Source of the DNA: Phoronis australis
Lineage: Eukaryota > Phoronida > Phoronidae
Direction of reading: 5' to 3'
Assembly: GCA_002633005.1 (NCBI GenBank)
Contig: NMRA01000040.1
Span: 577,362 to 641,361 of the forward strand
Length of the DNA stretch: 64,000 nt
Shown here: positions 63,301-64,000 of the stretch, piece by piece
Layout of the letters: every line of letters starts with the position of its first letter
How positions within the stretch are numbered: position 1 is the stretch's first letter
Notes under the pieces: generated by a model
What the model saw: the letters and a program-made list of their open reading frames with translations, nothing else
Database searches by the model: none
What the model was told of the DNA's origin: nothing
Program-made: the position numbers and the translations under genes

Positions 63301-64000
63301 TGAGTTATTTGTAGCCTTAAGGGCAAAGTGCCCATAGCTTTCCCTACCTTGAAAATTGGCATTTTGAACCGACCCTGTTGTACACCACTTTGGAAATTAA
63401 TGTTTATGCAGCTGATGTTTTCAAAATATGCACTTTTTATTAGCTGCCCATAAGAAGACATATTGACATAACAAATGGTTTTGTTAGAAAAAATTGCAGA
63501 GATTTACTGATGAGATTGTGATCAGACTCCACCTTACTCACGTGTGAGGTAATTCGCTGTTGTACTCTGTCCAAAGTGAAATTTGTGTGGAGTGAAACAA
63601 ACCTAACTTACTTAACATTTTCTTTTTACACTGTCCATTTAAGACACTTATTTTTATCACTGGCAAATGAGATAACTCATAGTTAACCCTAGTCCAACTG
63701 TGAAATAGGAGCATTTTACTCTAATTTGCTTAAAACTTGTTTGATATTTATTCTTGTGGCACTGTCAAACTAAGGCACATTTAGTAGTTAAATTGTCTGC
63801 ATTCATATTACCCAGGGCGACACGAGCCTGCGGTTCTGCGAAATAACGGACAACAGTCCTTACATAACAGATGGCGCTTGCGATAACCTGATGCAGATGA
63901 TGGGCACTTGCTTGATCCCGAAGAGGTCTGTAGACGTGATGAAAGGAGAGGTGAACCGGGTGCTGTTGTTATGCAAGGACAAGGTGGTACCCTGTCCCTA
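45312..64000 (+). CDS. CORO7: Coronin-7 (CORO7/POD-1), first ten coding exons, continues beyond the window
   Basis: Exons: 45312-45371, 51779-51869, 56132-56209, 58416-58486, 59579-59762, 60380-60507, 61294-61380, 61653-61735, 63130-63184 and 63816 to past 64000. All introns are GT-AG and in phase, giving about 340 residues (human CORO7 about 925). The start MWKFKTTKYKNSAPKIPKKE matches the basic N-terminal coronin signature. WD40 blades follow: TGSFDCTVKIWSL, TTCKDKKIRLFDPR, RVTWLGTSDMLLSTGFTQ, REVRIWDSKNFGSSL. LVPLYDPDSRMIFLAAKGD is the coronin-specific end of the first propeller. Coronin-7 has two tandem propellers and acts in Golgi export and actin regulation; only the first propeller lies here. 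The large first intron (6.4 kb) and transposon-filled introns are normal for this genome. Confidence 0.95.
45372..51319 (+). other. Most of CORO7 intron 1
   Basis: AT-rich. Weak, diverged monomers related to the CTCF-like array may occupy 49740-50700 (for example CCCTTAGATGGCAGTTTTA near 50502). At 50331-50480 there is a truncated copy of the foldback element found at 52977-53480. A diverged copy of the 15257-15445 repeat lies at 50870-51070. No gene seen. Confidence 0.5.
51315..51672. mobile_element. Short internally deleted GGCGGATTTAGG-end element
   Basis: Element 51320-51667 has ends CATAGGCAGATTTGGG and the complement of GGCAAATCTAGG. TGTTA is duplicated at 51315-51319 and 51668-51672. 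At 348 bp it lacks the tRNA-like middle of the 1-kb copies. It lies just before CORO7 exon 2. Confidence 0.75.
51870..52976 (+). other. First part of CORO7 intron 2
   Basis: It contains a diverged member of the TTACGGTAATTC MITE family at about 52036-52265 and the third foldback hairpin at 52679-52744 (ATTTTGAGAA paired with TTCTCAAAAT). Nothing else recognised. Confidence 0.5.
52977..53480. mobile_element. Foldback element with palindromic GC-rich core
   Basis: The ends TAAGGCCCTTTCATATTGAC (52977) and TTAGTATGAAAGACCCTTTA (53461-53480) are inverted repeats, possibly flanked by TTTA. Inside, the motifs CCGGAGT(T/C)AAGCGTTCATACTG and GTTAACTG repeat. A perfect 20-bp palindrome CCGCAGCGTCGACGCTGCGG sits at 53329-53348. 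A truncated relative lies at 50331-50480. Confidence 0.7.
53696..53958. mobile_element. MITE of the TTACGGTAATTC family (copy 3)
   Basis: The right end AAATAAGTGAAGAATTGCAGTAA and the inner text (GGAGAAATTTGACACAGTAGAA, read as the complement) match the family. The left end TTATGGTAATCC is diverged. Confidence 0.6.
54262..54410 (+). repeat. tRNA-derived SINE
   Basis: The A box is TGGCTCAGTTAACTAG (about 54277) and the B box is GGTCCCGGGTCCAGTCCTG (about 54315). They are followed by a tail GCAGAAATCTTTTCAGAC, then TTCATTAGGTCACATAATATG, shared with the element at 43086-43215. The tRNA parent is unclear. Confidence 0.65.
54411..56131 (+). other. Rest of CORO7 intron 2
   Basis: AT-rich. A fragment at about 55313-55400 resembles the TTACGGTAATTC MITE interior. 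Small ORFs here show no recognisable protein motif. Confidence 0.5.
57180..58240 (-). repeat. Second CTCF-like motif cluster in CORO7 intron 3, opposite orientation
   Basis: Blocks reading CCCCTAGTGGCAGTTTTAG or similar lie near 57388, 57541, 57642, 57762, 57908, 58049 and 58165, about 100-153 bp apart. The 57908, 58049 and 58165 copies are clearest. Read on the minus strand they match the CCACTAG-core monomers of 25371-26530, with recurring TTTCATGAA spacers. The cluster is more diverged, and no trimer order is obvious. Confidence 0.6.
60881..60911 (+). mobile_element. Fragment of a GGCGGATCTAGG-type end
   Basis: CACTGGTGGATCTGAGATATCACAAGGG resembles the left end of the 10591-11519 element (CAGTGGCGGATCTAGGATATCACAAGGG region). 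No partner end is seen nearby. Confidence 0.5.
62452..62719. mobile_element. MITE with GGGGCCTGTTCC ends
   Basis: The left end is CTGGGGCCTGTTCCAAGAAA and the inverted right end is CCAGGGGCTTGTTCAAAGAG. The interior is rich in repeated ACTTAAGTCAAA. It lies in CORO7 intron 8 (61736-63129). The remainder of that intron, and intron 9 (63185-63815), show nothing recognisable. Confidence 0.65.

Overview
The window is nuclear DNA of an invertebrate animal. The genes are split by GT-AG introns, the intergenic DNA is AT-rich, and there are many short inverted-repeat transposons and tRNA-derived SINEs. The proteins read like those of deuterostomes. A marine deuterostome such as an amphioxus, hemichordate or echinoderm fits best, but I cannot name the species. 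Two nearly identical 3.3 kb blocks suggest a highly heterozygous animal whose two haplotypes were partly joined in tandem. There are N runs at 6051-6491 and 20833-20842, and single N at 730, 11484 and 18085.

Layout: (1) 327-3155, plus strand: the last four exons of a mitochondrial calcium uptake (MICU2/3 class) EF-hand gene. (2) 2771-6050 is repeated at 7470-10720, including the terminal MICU exon. Between the copies lie an assembly gap and a TTAA-flanked transposon remnant. (3) 10591-17060: intergenic, with transposon remnants. (4) 17061-23419, plus strand: a two-exon Golgi carbohydrate sulfotransferase. Its single intron holds a nested transposon of about 4.4 kb (17712-22091) that encodes a broken FEN/XPG-like nuclease. 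(5) 25400-26400: a higher-order tandem array with a CTCF-like core about every 143 bp. (6) 28316-44712, minus strand: a complete DNAJA3 (Tid1) mitochondrial Hsp40 gene of 12 coding exons, with two phase-compatible alternative last exons. (7) 45312-64000, plus strand: the first ten coding exons of coronin-7 (CORO7), running off the window. DNAJA3 and CORO7 are head to head with 599 bp between their start codons, and the two genes are also neighbours in humans.

The four genes do not form one pathway. MICU and DNAJA3 act in mitochondria (calcium uniporter gating; Hsp70 co-chaperone), the sulfotransferase in the Golgi, and coronin-7 at the Golgi/trans-Golgi and actin. Exon joins were checked by reading phase across every splice junction I report. 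The introns and intergenic DNA hold most of the unusual structure: at least five inverted-repeat families, three of them with consistent target-site duplications, two nested insertions, small hairpins, and CTCF-like motif arrays.
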